A stretch of DNA of 33,483 nucleotides from an uncultured Brevundimonas sp. (lineage in GTDB: Bacteria > Pseudomonadota > Alphaproteobacteria > Caulobacterales > Caulobacteraceae), in assembly GCF_947305955.1 (NCBI RefSeq), contig NZ_CAMZFB010000033.1, positions 1 through 33,483 on the forward strand. The letters run 5' to 3'. The notes under the pieces were generated by a model. It had not been told where the DNA came from, ran no database searches, and worked only from the letters and a program-made list of their open reading frames with translations. The translations under genes and the position numbers were made by a program. The first letter of the stretch is position 1. Every line of letters starts with the position of its first letter. Positions 25,312 to 33,483 of the stretch are shown here, in pieces.

Positions 25312-26712
25312 ATGATCCCCGTTCCCGGCTTTGAAGGCAGACGCGTTGCGGTTTTCGGCCTTGGCCGATCGGGGATCACGGCTGGCCGTGCGCTTGAAGC
25401 GGGCGGGGCAGAGCCTGTCCTGTGGGATGACGGTGTCTCGGGGCGAATGCAGGCCGAGGCCGAAGGCTTCAACGTCGAGGACCTGACACAGGCCGACTGG
25501 TCGGGTTTCGACGCTCTGGTCCTGTCGCCCGGTGCGCCGTTGACCCACCCCAAACCGCACTGGACCGTCGACAAGGCACACGAGGCGGGCATCCCCGTCA
25601 TCGGTGACGTCGAACTGTTCGCCCGCGCGCTGGACGCCCTGCCACAGGGCCAGCGCCCGCGCGTGGTTGCCATCACCGGCACCAACGGCAAATCCACCAC
25701 CACGGCCCTGATCGCCTTCGTGCTGAAACAGGCGGGGCTGAAGGTGCACATGGGCGGCAATATCGGCATTGGCGTTCTGGCCCTGCCTGCGCCCACGCCC
25801 GACGCGGTCTATGTGATCGAGGTGTCGTCCTACCAACTGGACCTGACCACGGCCTTCAAGCCCGATGTCGCCATCCTGACCAATATCAGCCCCGACCACC
25901 TCGACCGCCATGGCGGGATGGAAGGCTATGTGAAGGCCAAGTCCCGCATCTTCCAGACCCAAGGGGCTGACGAGGTCGCTCTGATCGGCGTCGATGACGA
26001 CTGGGGCCACGGCCTTGCCGACGCCTTGGAGGCCAAGGGTCGCAAGGTCACCCGCATCACCACGGCCCGCTTCGCCGAAGACCTGCCGCGTGAAGGCTGG
26101 CGCGCCGCGCCTGGCCTGCTGCTGACCGGCGAGCGCGAGATCGATCTGTCGCAAGCCCGCTCCCTGCCGGGCCGTCACAACGCCCAGAACGCGGCCTTTG
26201 CCTATGCCACGGCGCTGGCGCTGGGCCTTTCGCACGATCAGGCCCTGTCCGGCATCGTCAGCTTCCCTGGCCTTGCACACCGTATGGAGGCCGTGGGCCG
26301 TCTGGGCAGGGTGCGCTTCATCAACGATTCCAAGGGCACCAATGCCGACGCCGCCTATCAGGCGCTGGCCTCCTATCCCAAGACCTATTGGATCGCGGGC
26401 GGCGTGCCCAAGGCAGGCGGCATCGAGCCGTTGCGCCCGCTGTTCGGCCATGTGGCCAAGGCCTATCTGATCGGTCAGGCTGCGGACGAGTTTGCTGTCA
26501 CCCTGTCCGACGTCCCACATGTCGTTGCGGGCACCATGGAGCGCGCCGTGGAAATGGCGGCTGCCGATGCTGCGGCTGCGGGCGGCGAACAGGTGGTGCT
26601 GCTGTCACCGGCCTGCGCCAGCTTTGACCAGTTCCCCGACTTCGAAGTGCGCGGCGAAGCGTTCCGCGCCGCCGTCCTCGCCCTCGGTGCCACAGCGGAG
26701 GTCGCCCGATGA
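25312..26712 (+). CDS. murD: UDP-MurNAc-L-alanine:D-glutamate ligase MurD
   Basis: Adds D-glutamate to UDP-MurNAc-L-Ala in the cytoplasm. 466 residues: an N-terminal Rossmann domain (RVAVFGLGRSGITAGRAL), ATP loop GTNGKSTT at 123-130, SPDHLDRHGGM, NAQNAAFA and the C-terminal DSKGTNADAAYQAL and LLSPACASFDQFPDFEVRG motifs. The start at 25312 is chosen because the Rossmann strand follows directly; an upstream in-frame ATG lies inside mraY. The stop overlaps ftsW by ATGA. Confidence 0.97.
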   Translation: MIPVPGFEGRRVAVFGLGRSGITAGRALEAGGAEPVLWDDGVSGRMQAEAEGFNVEDLTQADWSGFDALVLSPGAPLTHPKPHWTVDKAHEAGIPVIGDVELFARALDALPQGQRPRVVAITGTNGKSTTTALIAFVLKQAGLKVHMGGNIGIGVLALPAPTPDAVYVIEVSSYQLDLTTAFKPDVAILTNISPDHLDRHGGMEGYVKAKSRIFQTQGADEVALIGVDDDWGHGLADALEAKGRKVTRITTARFAEDLPREGWRAAPGLLLTGEREIDLSQARSLPGRHNAQNAAFAYATALALGLSHDQALSGIVSFPGLAHRMEAVGRLGRVRFINDSKGTNADAAYQALASYPKTYWIAGGVPKAGGIEPLRPLFGHVAKAYLIGQAADEFAVTLSDVPHVVAGTMERAVEMAAADAAAAGGEQVVLLSPACASFDQFPDFEVRGEAFRAAVLALGATAEVAR

Positions 26713-27834
26713 GCCAGTCCTACGCCCACCCGTTTTCGCGCAGTGACCAGAGCGTTCTGGCCCGTTGGTGGTGGACGGTTGACCGCCCGCTGCTGGTGGC
26801 CGCGCTGGCGCTGATGTTCATCGGCGTGGTGCTGAGCTTCGCCTCCAGCCCCGCCGCCATTCTGGCCGACGAGTCGATCAGCAACCCGTTCCACTATTCC
26901 TACCGGATGATGGTGTTCCCGGGCATGGGCCTGACGGCCATGCTGGTCAGTAGCCATCGTCTGTATGATGCTACTGCCGTTTATCGGCGACACGGTGAAG
27001 GGCGCGGCCCGTTGGATCAACCTTGGTCCGTTCAGCCTGCAACCGTCCGAGTTCGCCAAGCCGGGCCTGATCGTCTTTGCCGCATGGATGTTCTCCGAGG
27101 CGGGCAAGGGCGAGGGCGTACCGGGCGTCAGCATCGCGGTCGCGGCATGGGGGCTTGTTGTGGGCCTTCTGCTGATCCAGCCGGATATCGGCCAGACCCT
27201 GTTGGTGACCACCACATTCGCCGCCGTCTTCTTCATGGCGGGCATGCCGATGAAATGGGTGGCGGGCGTTGCGGCGGCCGTGCCGGTGGCCGCCATCAGC
27301 CTTTACCTGACGTTCGGTCACATGCGTGACCGCCTGAACCGCTTCTTCTCGCCGGAAACCGCAGACACCCACCAGATCGACCGCGCCTCGGAAGCCATCC
27401 GTGCGGGCGGCCTTTTCGGGCGCGGCATCGGCGAGGGCGTAATGAAGCGCCACGTGCCCGACCTGCATACCGACTTCATCTATTCGGTCGGTGCCGAGGA
27501 ATATGGCCTTGTGCTGTCGCTCAGCATCATTGGCCTTTATGCCTTCATCGTCCTGCGCGGTATGCGACGCGCCATGAAGCTGGCTGATCCGTTCCAGCAA
27601 ACGGCGGCGGCGGGCCTGTTCATGCTGATCGGGCTTCAGGCCTGTATCAACGTCGCCGTGAACCTCAGCCTGATCCCGACCAAGGGTATGACCCTGCCGT
27701 TCATTTCCTATGGTGGTTCGTCCATGCTGGCGATGGGCCTGACCATGGGACTGGCGCTGTCGTTGACCCGCCGTCTGCCGGGTGCCTATGAACCGGGTGC
27801 CAATATCAATCCGCGTTCGCGCATCCTGCCCTGA
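26709..27834 (+). pseudogene. ftsW: FtsW, septal peptidoglycan polymerase, broken by an internal deletion
   Basis: FtsW is the SEDS-family glycan polymerase that works with FtsI in the septum. The first frame, from ATG 26709, gives the N-terminus and the first two membrane helices up to GLTAMLV near 26945. The rest, from SVAIVCMMLLPFIGDTVKGAARWINLG onward to the stop at 27834, lies in the next frame and includes QPSEFAKPGL, the QPDIGQTLL motif and the late SYGGSSMLA motif. About 20 residues (end of helix 2, loop and start of helix 3) that family members have between the two parts are absent, so a deletion of 3n+2 bases near 26945 is the simplest reading. A short product starting at ATG 26965 would lack the first helices. 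As ftsW is normally essential, an assembly error or a second copy elsewhere is likely. Confidence 0.88.
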
Positions 27835-27857
27835 TCCCTGCCGCTAACGAGACGTCC

Positions 27858-28964
27858 ATGACTGCTAAGACCCGTTCCTGCGTTGTCGCTGCCGGTGGTA
27901 CCGGAGGCCACATGTTTCCGGCCGAGGCATTGGCGCGCGTGATGGCAGAGCGGGGCTGGCAGGTTCTGCTGGCCACCGACAAGCGCGGCCAGAAATACGC
28001 CCAGACCTTTCCGGCGGCCAAGATCATCCCGCTGGATGCCGCAACCGGCAGCGGCCCTGTCGGCATGCTCAAGGCAGGTTTTGCGATCATCAAGGGCGTG
28101 GGTCAGGCCTCGGCGGCCTTTAAGGCGCTGGGCGCTGATGTGGTGGTCGGCTTTGGCGGCTATCCGTCCGCTCCGGCCCTGATCGCGGCTGTGGCGACCC
28201 GCCGTGCGACCGTTATCCACGAACAGAACTCGGTGCTGGGCAAGACGAACCGTCTGCTGGCGTCGTCGGTCGATGTGGTGGCCTCGGCCTTTCCGGCACT
28301 GGGCCGCGCATCGCCGTCGGTGCTGGAAGGACTGCACGTGGTGGGCAATCCGGTCCGCCCCGACATCCGCGCCCTTTACGACCGCGCCTATAAGGCTCCG
28401 GGTGCCAAGGGACCGATCAAGGTCCTGATCACCGGCGGCAGTCAGGGCGCACGTATCCTGTCCGAAGAAACGCCCAAGGCGCTGGCCGCCTTGCCGGAAG
28501 CGATCCGCAAACGTCTGGTCGTCTCGCAACAGGCCCGCTTCGAGAACGTCGCCGCCGCCAAGAAAATCTACGCCGAGGCCGGTATTCAGGCCGAGGTCGA
28601 GCAGTTCTTTGACGATATGGCCAAACGCCTGTCCGAAGCCCATCTGGTGATCGGTCGGGCAGGGGCTTCGACCTGTTCGGAACTGGCTGTGGCGGCCATG
28701 CCGTCGGTCCTGATCCCGCTGAAGATCGCTACCGATGACCACCAGACCCTGAACGCCAAGGTGCTGGTGGATGCCGGTGCCGCTGTCCGCATCGCCGAGG
28801 ATGACTTCAGCGCCGAGGTGCTGACGGCGACGGTGGGTGACATCCTAGGCAATCCGACCAAGCTTCCGGCCATGTCCGTGGCGGCGCGCAGTGTGGCCAT
28901 CGCCGATGCCGCCGAGCGTCTGGCCGATCTGGCCGAAGCCGCCGCCGCCCAGCGCCAGGGCTAA
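27858..28964 (+). CDS. murG: Lipid II synthase MurG
   Basis: The 368-residue peripheral membrane glycosyltransferase that adds GlcNAc to lipid I to make lipid II. It has the N-terminal GGTGGHMFPAEALA loop, VVGFGGYPSAPALIAA, HEQNSVLGKTNRLLA, the second-domain ITGGSQGARILSE and the UDP-GlcNAc site GRAGASTCSELAVAAMPSVLIP. It is the last cell-wall gene in this cluster, 23 bases after ftsW. murC would normally follow but does not. Confidence 0.97.
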   Translation: MTAKTRSCVVAAGGTGGHMFPAEALARVMAERGWQVLLATDKRGQKYAQTFPAAKIIPLDAATGSGPVGMLKAGFAIIKGVGQASAAFKALGADVVVGFGGYPSAPALIAAVATRRATVIHEQNSVLGKTNRLLASSVDVVASAFPALGRASPSVLEGLHVVGNPVRPDIRALYDRAYKAPGAKGPIKVLITGGSQGARILSEETPKALAALPEAIRKRLVVSQQARFENVAAAKKIYAEAGIQAEVEQFFDDMAKRLSEAHLVIGRAGASTCSELAVAAMPSVLIPLKIATDDHQTLNAKVLVDAGAAVRIAEDDFSAEVLTATVGDILGNPTKLPAMSVAARSVAIADAAERLADLAEAAAAQRQG

Positions 28965-29018
28965 GCCGCGACGACGGCCCCTCTTGGGAGGAAGGACGAA
29001 CGCGGCTAGGGTTTGCCC

Positions 29019-30152
29019 ATGCCACAGTTCGTCATCGATCTGACCAATGAGGTCTTCCGCCTTTGGAACCAGTTCAACTGGCTTCCGAAGTGGGCGGTTA
29101 TCAGCATTATCGTGGTCGTCTTCACCCTCATCGGGTGGACGGCCAACTATATGGTCTTCGCCATTCTGCGGCTCATCGCCCGCAAGCGCGACCAGTTCTG
29201 GCAGCGGGCACTGGAGCGCGCCCGTATCCAGCTGGGTACGATGGTGATGATTATGGCCATGGGGCTGGCGGTGACCGTCTCGCCCCTGTCGGTCGAGATG
29301 TCGATCCTTGTCCGCCGGACGCTTCTGGTGGCCTTCCTGCTGGCCATGGGCTGGACGTTGGCCAGTCTTGTGGGCACGGGGGCGCAGGCCCAGCTCAAAC
29401 GCTACGACACCGAGGACGACGCCAACACCCACGCCCGCAAGCGCGTAACCCAGACCCGTATCCTGCGCCGCGTTCTGCAGGTGCTGATCATGCTGGTGTT
29501 TGCGGGATTGGCGCTGCTGACCATTCCGGGCGTGCGTCAGTGGGGCCTGTCGCTGCTCGCCTCGGCAGGTGTGGTCGGTATCGTGGCCGGTCTGGCGCTC
29601 CAGCCCTTCCTCGCCAACCTGATCGCGGGCATCCAGATCGCCACCGCCCAGCCGATCCGTATCGATGATGCGGTCGTGGTCGAGGGCCAATGGGGGCGGG
29701 TCGAGGAGATCACCTCAACCTATGTGGTGGTCAAGCTTTGGGACTGGCGCCGTATCGTGGTGCCGCTGACCTATTTCATCCAGACGCCGTTCGAGAACTG
29801 GACGCGGATGGATACGCGCCTCTTGGCTCCGGCCTTCCTGTGGGTGGACTATGAAGCCCCCATCGATCGCCTGCGGACCAAGCTGGAAGAGATCGTCCAG
29901 CAATCCATCCATTGGGACGGGGATGTGGTGTCGCTGGTGGTGTTCGACATCACCGAGCGCACGGCCAAGGTCCGCTGTACGGCCAGCGCACGCAACGCCT
30001 CGTCGGCCTTTGATCTCAAGTGCGAGATCCGCGAGAAGATGCTGGCCTTCATGCGCGACGAGTGTCCCGAGGCCCTGCCGCGTGACCGCGTCGATCTCGA
30101 TCAGGTCGAAACCAAGAGCCGAACGGGCCGATCAGTCGATCTCGCTGGCTAA
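29019..30152 (+). CDS. MscS-family mechanosensitive ion channel
   Basis: A 377-residue inner-membrane channel expected to open on membrane tension and release solutes in hypo-osmotic shock. It has hydrophobic helices at about 23-50, 70-90, 98-116 and 150-170, then the pore helix region (SLLASAGVVGIVAGLALQ), followed by the conserved beta domain (QPIRIDDAVVVEGQWGRVEEIT, LWDWRRIVVPLTYF) and a C-terminal alpha/beta domain. The start ATG is preferred to a TTG 6 bases upstream. Its 3' end overlaps the convergent gene by 21 bases. It takes the place where murC stands in many relatives. Confidence 0.9.
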   Translation: MPQFVIDLTNEVFRLWNQFNWLPKWAVISIIVVVFTLIGWTANYMVFAILRLIARKRDQFWQRALERARIQLGTMVMIMAMGLAVTVSPLSVEMSILVRRTLLVAFLLAMGWTLASLVGTGAQAQLKRYDTEDDANTHARKRVTQTRILRRVLQVLIMLVFAGLALLTIPGVRQWGLSLLASAGVVGIVAGLALQPFLANLIAGIQIATAQPIRIDDAVVVEGQWGRVEEITSTYVVVKLWDWRRIVVPLTYFIQTPFENWTRMDTRLLAPAFLWVDYEAPIDRLRTKLEEIVQQSIHWDGDVVSLVVFDITERTAKVRCTASARNASSAFDLKCEIREKMLAFMRDECPEALPRDRVDLDQVETKSRTGRSVDLAG

Positions 30153-30599
30153 GGCAATCGCTTCGTTCAGATTGCGGGCGTCTATCTTCTGTTCGATCTC
30201 GCCACAGGCGACGGCGGCCAGCTCGGCGGCATCGCCACCGGGAGACAGGGGATAGACACCCGTCTGTACCGGTGTGGCCGGACCTTCCACGCCGTCACTG
30301 CGTAGCGAGCTGAAATCAATCCGACGCGCCGTGCGCTGGACGCAGTCGAACGACCAGTTGGACCAGCCGCCGATAAAGGCCACATCGCCGATCATCATCG
30401 GCTCGTCCGATAACTGCAGCGCCCGCAGTCGCCGCACGCCATTTCCGTCATCGGCGACGGTCGACAAATCCGCGAAATAGGTGAAGCGGCCCTGTCCGGT
30501 CATCTGCAGCTGGCGTTCGGCCGAAAGCGGGTCCTGGCCCCCGAACAACAGGGCGAGGGCAAGCGTAAATCCATAAATTGGCACTGTGAGGGAACCCAT
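30132..30599 (-). CDS. Putative exported protein, surface-adhesin E-like
   Basis: A 155-residue protein with a hydrophobic N-terminus that could be a signal peptide (about 6-20, VPIYGFTLALALLFG). The body has the pattern RFTYFADLSTV-x-DDGNGVRRLRALQLSDEP, then NWSFDCVQRTARRIDF, which recalls the surface-adhesin E-type domain found in many exported proteobacterial proteins: a Y-x-D strand, an R-rich strand, a DC-x-R strand. It overlaps the mscS stop by 21 bases and is divergent from the glycosyltransferase gene with about 30 bases between starts. Function unknown; the family match is a visual resemblance only. Confidence 0.6.
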   Translation of the reverse strand: MGSLTVPIYGFTLALALLFGGQDPLSAERQLQMTGQGRFTYFADLSTVADDGNGVRRLRALQLSDEPMMIGDVAFIGGWSNWSFDCVQRTARRIDFSSLRSDGVEGPATPVQTGVYPLSPGGDAAELAAVACGEIEQKIDARNLNEAIALASEID

Positions 30600-30629
30600 C
30601 GTTAATCGGTGTTAGCCATACTGCGGGCC

Positions 30630-31466
30630 ATGAATAACACATCCCCCGAACCCTTGGCACAAGCGGGCGCGCTGACGGTGGGGGCAGGGGTGTGTGTGGC
30701 TGAGAGCCAAAGCGGCTTTCAGCGTATCCGGATATTGGGCCACGACGTCGATATGGTGACGCCGGATGAAGTTCTGGACTGGATCCAGTTTCGGGCGCGA
30801 GGCCGCCAGCGGGCCATCCTCGCCAACCACAATCTGCACAGCCTGTATCTGATCGACCGTGACGAGGCGATGGCGCGGTTCTACGACATGGCCGATCTGG
30901 TTCAGATCGACTCCATGCCCATGATCCGGTTCGCCAAACTGTGCGGAAAGCCGGTAGGGCCACAGCATCGCTCGACCTATCTGGATTGGCGCGGCCGGTT
31001 CTGGGACATGACCCAGCGTTATGGCCTGCGGGTCTTCTATCTGGGGGGCGAGCCGGGCGTGGCGACGGGGGCCATTCGCATGATGGAAATGGCCTATCCC
31101 GATCTCAGCTTCTCCGGACGCGACGGCTTTTTCGACGTGACGCGCGAGGGCGAGGAAAACCAGTCGGTGCTCTCGACCATCCGCCGCTTTGCCCCCGATA
31201 TCCTGATGGTGGGCATGGGCATGCCGCGTCAGGAGGCGTGGATTGCCGAGAACTATCGCGACCTTCCGCCCTGTGTCGTCATGCCTGTCGGTGCGGCATT
31301 CGATTACGAGGTCGGGGTGCAAAAGGCCGCGCCGCGCTGGATGGGCGAGTGGGGCATCGAATGGCTTTATCGCCTGTGCCACGACCCCAAGCGGTTGGCG
31401 TCACGCTATCTCTATGAGCCGTGGTTTCTGATAGGCCCTGCGCTCAAGGACCTGCTCAGGCGTTAA
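30630..31466 (+). CDS. WecG/TagA/CpsF-family glycosyltransferase
   Basis: A 278-residue sugar transferase that would add a UDP-linked aminosugar-type residue to a lipid-linked oligosaccharide. Family features seen: [12 protein letters not shown], the [15 protein letters not shown] substrate segment, [43 protein letters not shown] and the C-terminal [20 protein letters not shown]. The same family includes Caulobacter HfsJ (holdfast synthesis), a possible ortholog, but I cannot separate it from other members by eye. The ATG at 30630 is preferred; an in-frame GTG at 30609 would leave only 9 bases to the divergent gene. The last 11 bases overlap the end of smc. Confidence 0.85.
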   Translation: MNNTSPEPLAQAGALTVGAGVCVAESQSGFQRIRILGHDVDMVTPDEVLDWIQFRARGRQRAILANHNLHSLYLIDRDEAMARFYDMADLVQIDSMPMIRFAKLCGKPVGPQHRSTYLDWRGRFWDMTQRYGLRVFYLGGEPGVATGAIRMMEMAYPDLSFSGRDGFFDVTREGEENQSVLSTIRRFAPDILMVGMGMPRQEAWIAENYRDLPPCVVMPVGAAFDYEVGVQKAAPRWMGEWGIEWLYRLCHDPKRLASRYLYEPWFLIGPALKDLLRR

Positions 31467-33483
31467 TGATGGTCTCGGCCTGTTTCAGGTCGACGCTGAC
31501 CAGCTGGCTCATGCCGCGCTCGGGCATGGTCACGCCATAGAGGCGATCCATCCGGCTCATCGTCACCGGATTGTGGGTGATGCAGATGAAGCGGGTGTCG
31601 GTGCGCGACCGCATTTCGTGCAGCATCTTGCAGAAGCGGTCCACGTTGGCGTCATCCAGCGGCGCGTCCACCTCGTCCAGCACGCAGACGGGGGCAGGGT
31701 TGGCGAGGAAGACGCCGAAGATCAGCGCCGCCGCCGTCAGGGCCTGCTCGCCCCCCGACATCAGGCTCATGACCGACAGGCGTTTTCCGGGCGGACAGGC
31801 ATAGATTTCCAGACCGGCTTCCAGCGGGTCGTCGCTTTCCACCAGTTTCAACTCGGCCTGACCGCCGCCGAACAGGGCCTCGAACAGGGTCTTGAAGTTC
31901 TCGTTGATGATCTCGAACGCCGCCAGCAGGCGCTCGCGGCCCTCGGCGTTCAGTTCGTCGATCCCGTCGCGCAGCTTGGCGATGGCCTGCGTCAGGTCGA
32001 TCCGCTCGGTCTTCATCGCGCCCAGACGGTCGTTGTATTCCTCGGCCTCTTCCTCGGCACGCAGGTTGACCGCGCCAAGAGCCTCACGCTCGCGTTCCAG
32101 CGCGAACAGCAGGTTCTCCGCCCCTTGCGTATCCGGCGGACGGGCGATGGCGTCTTCCTGAAGTTTTTTGCCCAGTTCTTCCGGCGTCATCTGTGCGGTT
32201 TCGCGCAGGTTGCGGTCGGCGTCGGCCAGTTTCTCGTCCGCCGCCTCGGCACGGGCCTGAAGGGCGGCGCGGGCCTCGCGGGCCTGACCTGCGATGCTTT
32301 CTGCGGCGCGGGCGGCGCGGTCGGCCTCGGCGGCGTCGAACTCGACCTGTTGCAGGGCGTCGGTCGCGGCCTTCTTGCGGTTCTCGGCGGCGATCAGGGT
32401 GTCCATCAACTTGCCGCGCTGTTCGGCAAAGCCCTTGGGCGCTTCCTCGGCTTTTTTAAGCTGGGCGGCGGCCTTTTCGGCGTCCTTTTCCAGCGTCTTG
32501 ATGCGGCCCGTGGCTTCTTTCGATCGGCCGATCCAGCTTTCGTGCGCGCGGGTCAGGCTGCCGAGGCGCTGTTCGCGCTGCTGGCGGTCGCGGGCCTCTT
32601 CGTCGCGGCGTGAACGGGCGTTCTGCGCGGCCTGACGGGCATCGTCGGCGGCCACGCGGGCGGCGTTCAGATCACCGCGCAGGGTGGCGATGGTCTCGGA
32701 CGGTTCCTCGACATTCTGGGCGGCATCGTATGCGGCCTGTGCCTCGGCCGTTTCGGCTTCGAGGCGAGCAACGGTTTCATCCAGCGACTGGGCGCGGGCT
32801 TCCTTGCGGGTCTGCTCGCGGCGCAGGTGTTCCAGACGGTCGCGGGCGCTGGTCACAGCCTTGTCCAGACCGAAGGGGCGGGTGCGGGCCTGCTTTACGG
32901 TTTCCTCGGCGGCGCGGAAGGCGTCGGTGGCGGCGCGCAGGGCGGCCTGTGCGGCCTCCAGCGCGGGCTTGCCAGCATCGATCTCGGCTTCCAGCTCCGA
33001 CAGGCGGGTGCGCTGGGCCAGCCGGACGGCGGCGGGGCGCGGGGCTTCGGCGCGGCTGACGAAACCGTCCCAGCGGTAAAGGTCGCCATCCTTTGTCACA
33101 AGACGCGCACCGCGCGGCAGGGCGCGGGCCAGATCGGCGATCCTGTCACGCGGAGCCACACCGCAGAAGGCCAGACGCGCGGCCAGTTGCTCGGGCGCGT
33201 CCACATGGGCGGACAAAGGCTCCACGCCATCGTGCCAACTATGGGGGGCGGCGTCCGCGCCGGCCCAGTGGGCGGGGGCGGCCTTGTCCAGTGCAGCATC
33301 AAGATCATCACCGAGGGCGGCGGCCAGCGCGGCCTCATAGCCTTTGGCCGCAGATACCTTGTCGAGTGCAGGCGCGTGCTGGCGTTTGCCTGTCACCAGA
33401 AGTTGGGCCAAGCCCCGAGCCTCGGTCTGCAGGCGGCCCAGACGGTCTTCCAGTTCGCGGGCCTTGGTGCGGGCCTCCTGCTC
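31456..33483 (-). CDS. smc: Chromosome segregation ATPase Smc, C-terminal part
   Basis: The frame is open across the right window edge (about 675 residues in the window), so the N-terminal head and first coiled-coil arm lie beyond 33483. From the left edge of the visible protein: a hinge-like region ([15 protein letters not shown]), a long Ala/Glu/Arg-rich coiled coil of about 350 residues, then the ATPase head with the signature LMSGGEQAL and Walker [14 protein letters not shown]. Smc with ScpAB compacts and segregates the chromosome. The gene is convergent with the glycosyltransferase and overlaps it by 11 bases. Confidence 0.96.
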   Translation of the reverse strand, partial: EQEARTKARELEDRLGRLQTEARGLAQLLVTGKRQHAPALDKVSAAKGYEAALAAALGDDLDAALDKAAPAHWAGADAAPHSWHDGVEPLSAHVDAPEQLAARLAFCGVAPRDRIADLARALPRGARLVTKDGDLYRWDGFVSRAEAPRPAAVRLAQRTRLSELEAEIDAGKPALEAAQAALRAATDAFRAAEETVKQARTRPFGLDKAVTSARDRLEHLRREQTRKEARAQSLDETVARLEAETAEAQAAYDAAQNVEEPSETIATLRGDLNAARVAADDARQAAQNARSRRDEEARDRQQREQRLGSLTRAHESWIGRSKEATGRIKTLEKDAEKAAAQLKKAEEAPKGFAEQRGKLMDTLIAAENRKKAATDALQQVEFDAAEADRAARAAESIAGQAREARAALQARAEAADEKLADADRNLRETAQMTPEELGKKLQEDAIARPPDTQGAENLLFALEREREALGAVNLRAEEEAEEYNDRLGAMKTERIDLTQAIAKLRDGIDELNAEGRERLLAAFEIINENFKTLFEALFGGGQAELKLVESDDPLEAGLEIYACPPGKRLSVMSLMSGGEQALTAAALIFGVFLANPAPVCVLDEVDAPLDDANVDRFCKMLHEMRSRTDTRFICITHNPVTMSRMDRLYGVTMPERGMSQLVSVDLKQAETIINA

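Noticed and set aside
19515..26520. Very long open frames on the minus strand opposite ftsI, murE, murF/mraY and murD (up to about 1000 codons)
   Set aside because: They mirror genes with clear catalytic motifs, have His/Arg/Gln-rich translations typical of antisense frames in GC-rich DNA and show no domains.
26965..27834. Independent 289-residue SEDS-like gene starting at ATG 26965
   Set aside because: It begins within the third membrane helix of FtsW; the preceding helices lie in the adjacent frame, so it is the rest of a broken ftsW.
30600..30629. CtrA box TTAA-N-TTAG upstream of the glycosyltransferase
   Set aside because: TTAA at 30602 and TTAG at 30612 are separated by 6, not 7, bases and the second half is imperfect.
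30630..31466. Naming the glycosyltransferase hfsJ
   Set aside because: Same family as HfsJ, but neighbours are not holdfast genes and distinguishing residues cannot be judged by eye.
1..33483. CRISPR arrays, insertion sequences, integrase or transposase genes
   Set aside because: None seen; no regular spaced repeats of CRISPR size and no recombinase motifs in any plausible gene.

Overview
The window looks like a chromosomal segment from an alphaproteobacterium, most likely of the Caulobacteraceae (Brevundimonas/Caulobacter type). The basis is the GC-rich coding style, the mraZ-rsmH-ftsL-ftsI-murE-murF-mraY-murD-ftsW-murG order, DAP-type peptidoglycan enzymes and Caulobacter-like Smc and WecG/TagA proteins. 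The family level is inference; no 16S gene is present.

Left part (1 to about 12662): an accessory, less GC-rich island that stops at the 3' end of a CAT-anticodon tRNA on the minus strand. It has two halves. On the plus strand is a defence block: an MmeI-type single-chain restriction-methylation enzyme, followed by an AAA ATPase and a subtilisin-like protease that together match the IetA/IetS pair (known both as a plasmid-stabilising toxin-antitoxin of pTiC58 and as an anti-phage system). On the minus strand, convergent with it, is a compact transfer operon: a winged-helix protein, MobC, a ColE1/MbeA-type relaxase carrying two further genes (mobB-like and mobD-like) nested in another frame, and a VirD4/TraG coupling protein. 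No integrase, replication origin or type IV secretion genes are visible. The island is therefore best read as the tRNA-proximal end of a mobilizable element whose other end lies outside the window.

Right part (12663 to 33483): core genome. It holds the tRNA, a SIMPL-domain periplasmic protein, SppA peptidase, a small membrane protein, a frameshifted AmpD-type amidase and RNase P RNA. Then comes the division and cell-wall (dcw) operon from mraZ to murG, most of whose genes overlap by a few bases. Upstream of mraZ is a five-fold 10-bp repeat that matches the MraZ operator. After murG the usual murC-murB-ddl-ftsQAZ continuation is missing; instead there is an MscS channel, a small antisense exported protein, a WecG/TagA glycosyltransferase and the 3' part of smc.

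Two core genes, ampD and ftsW, are broken by short internal deletions that change frame. FtsW is normally essential, so these are either assembly errors or real lesions and should be checked against reads.
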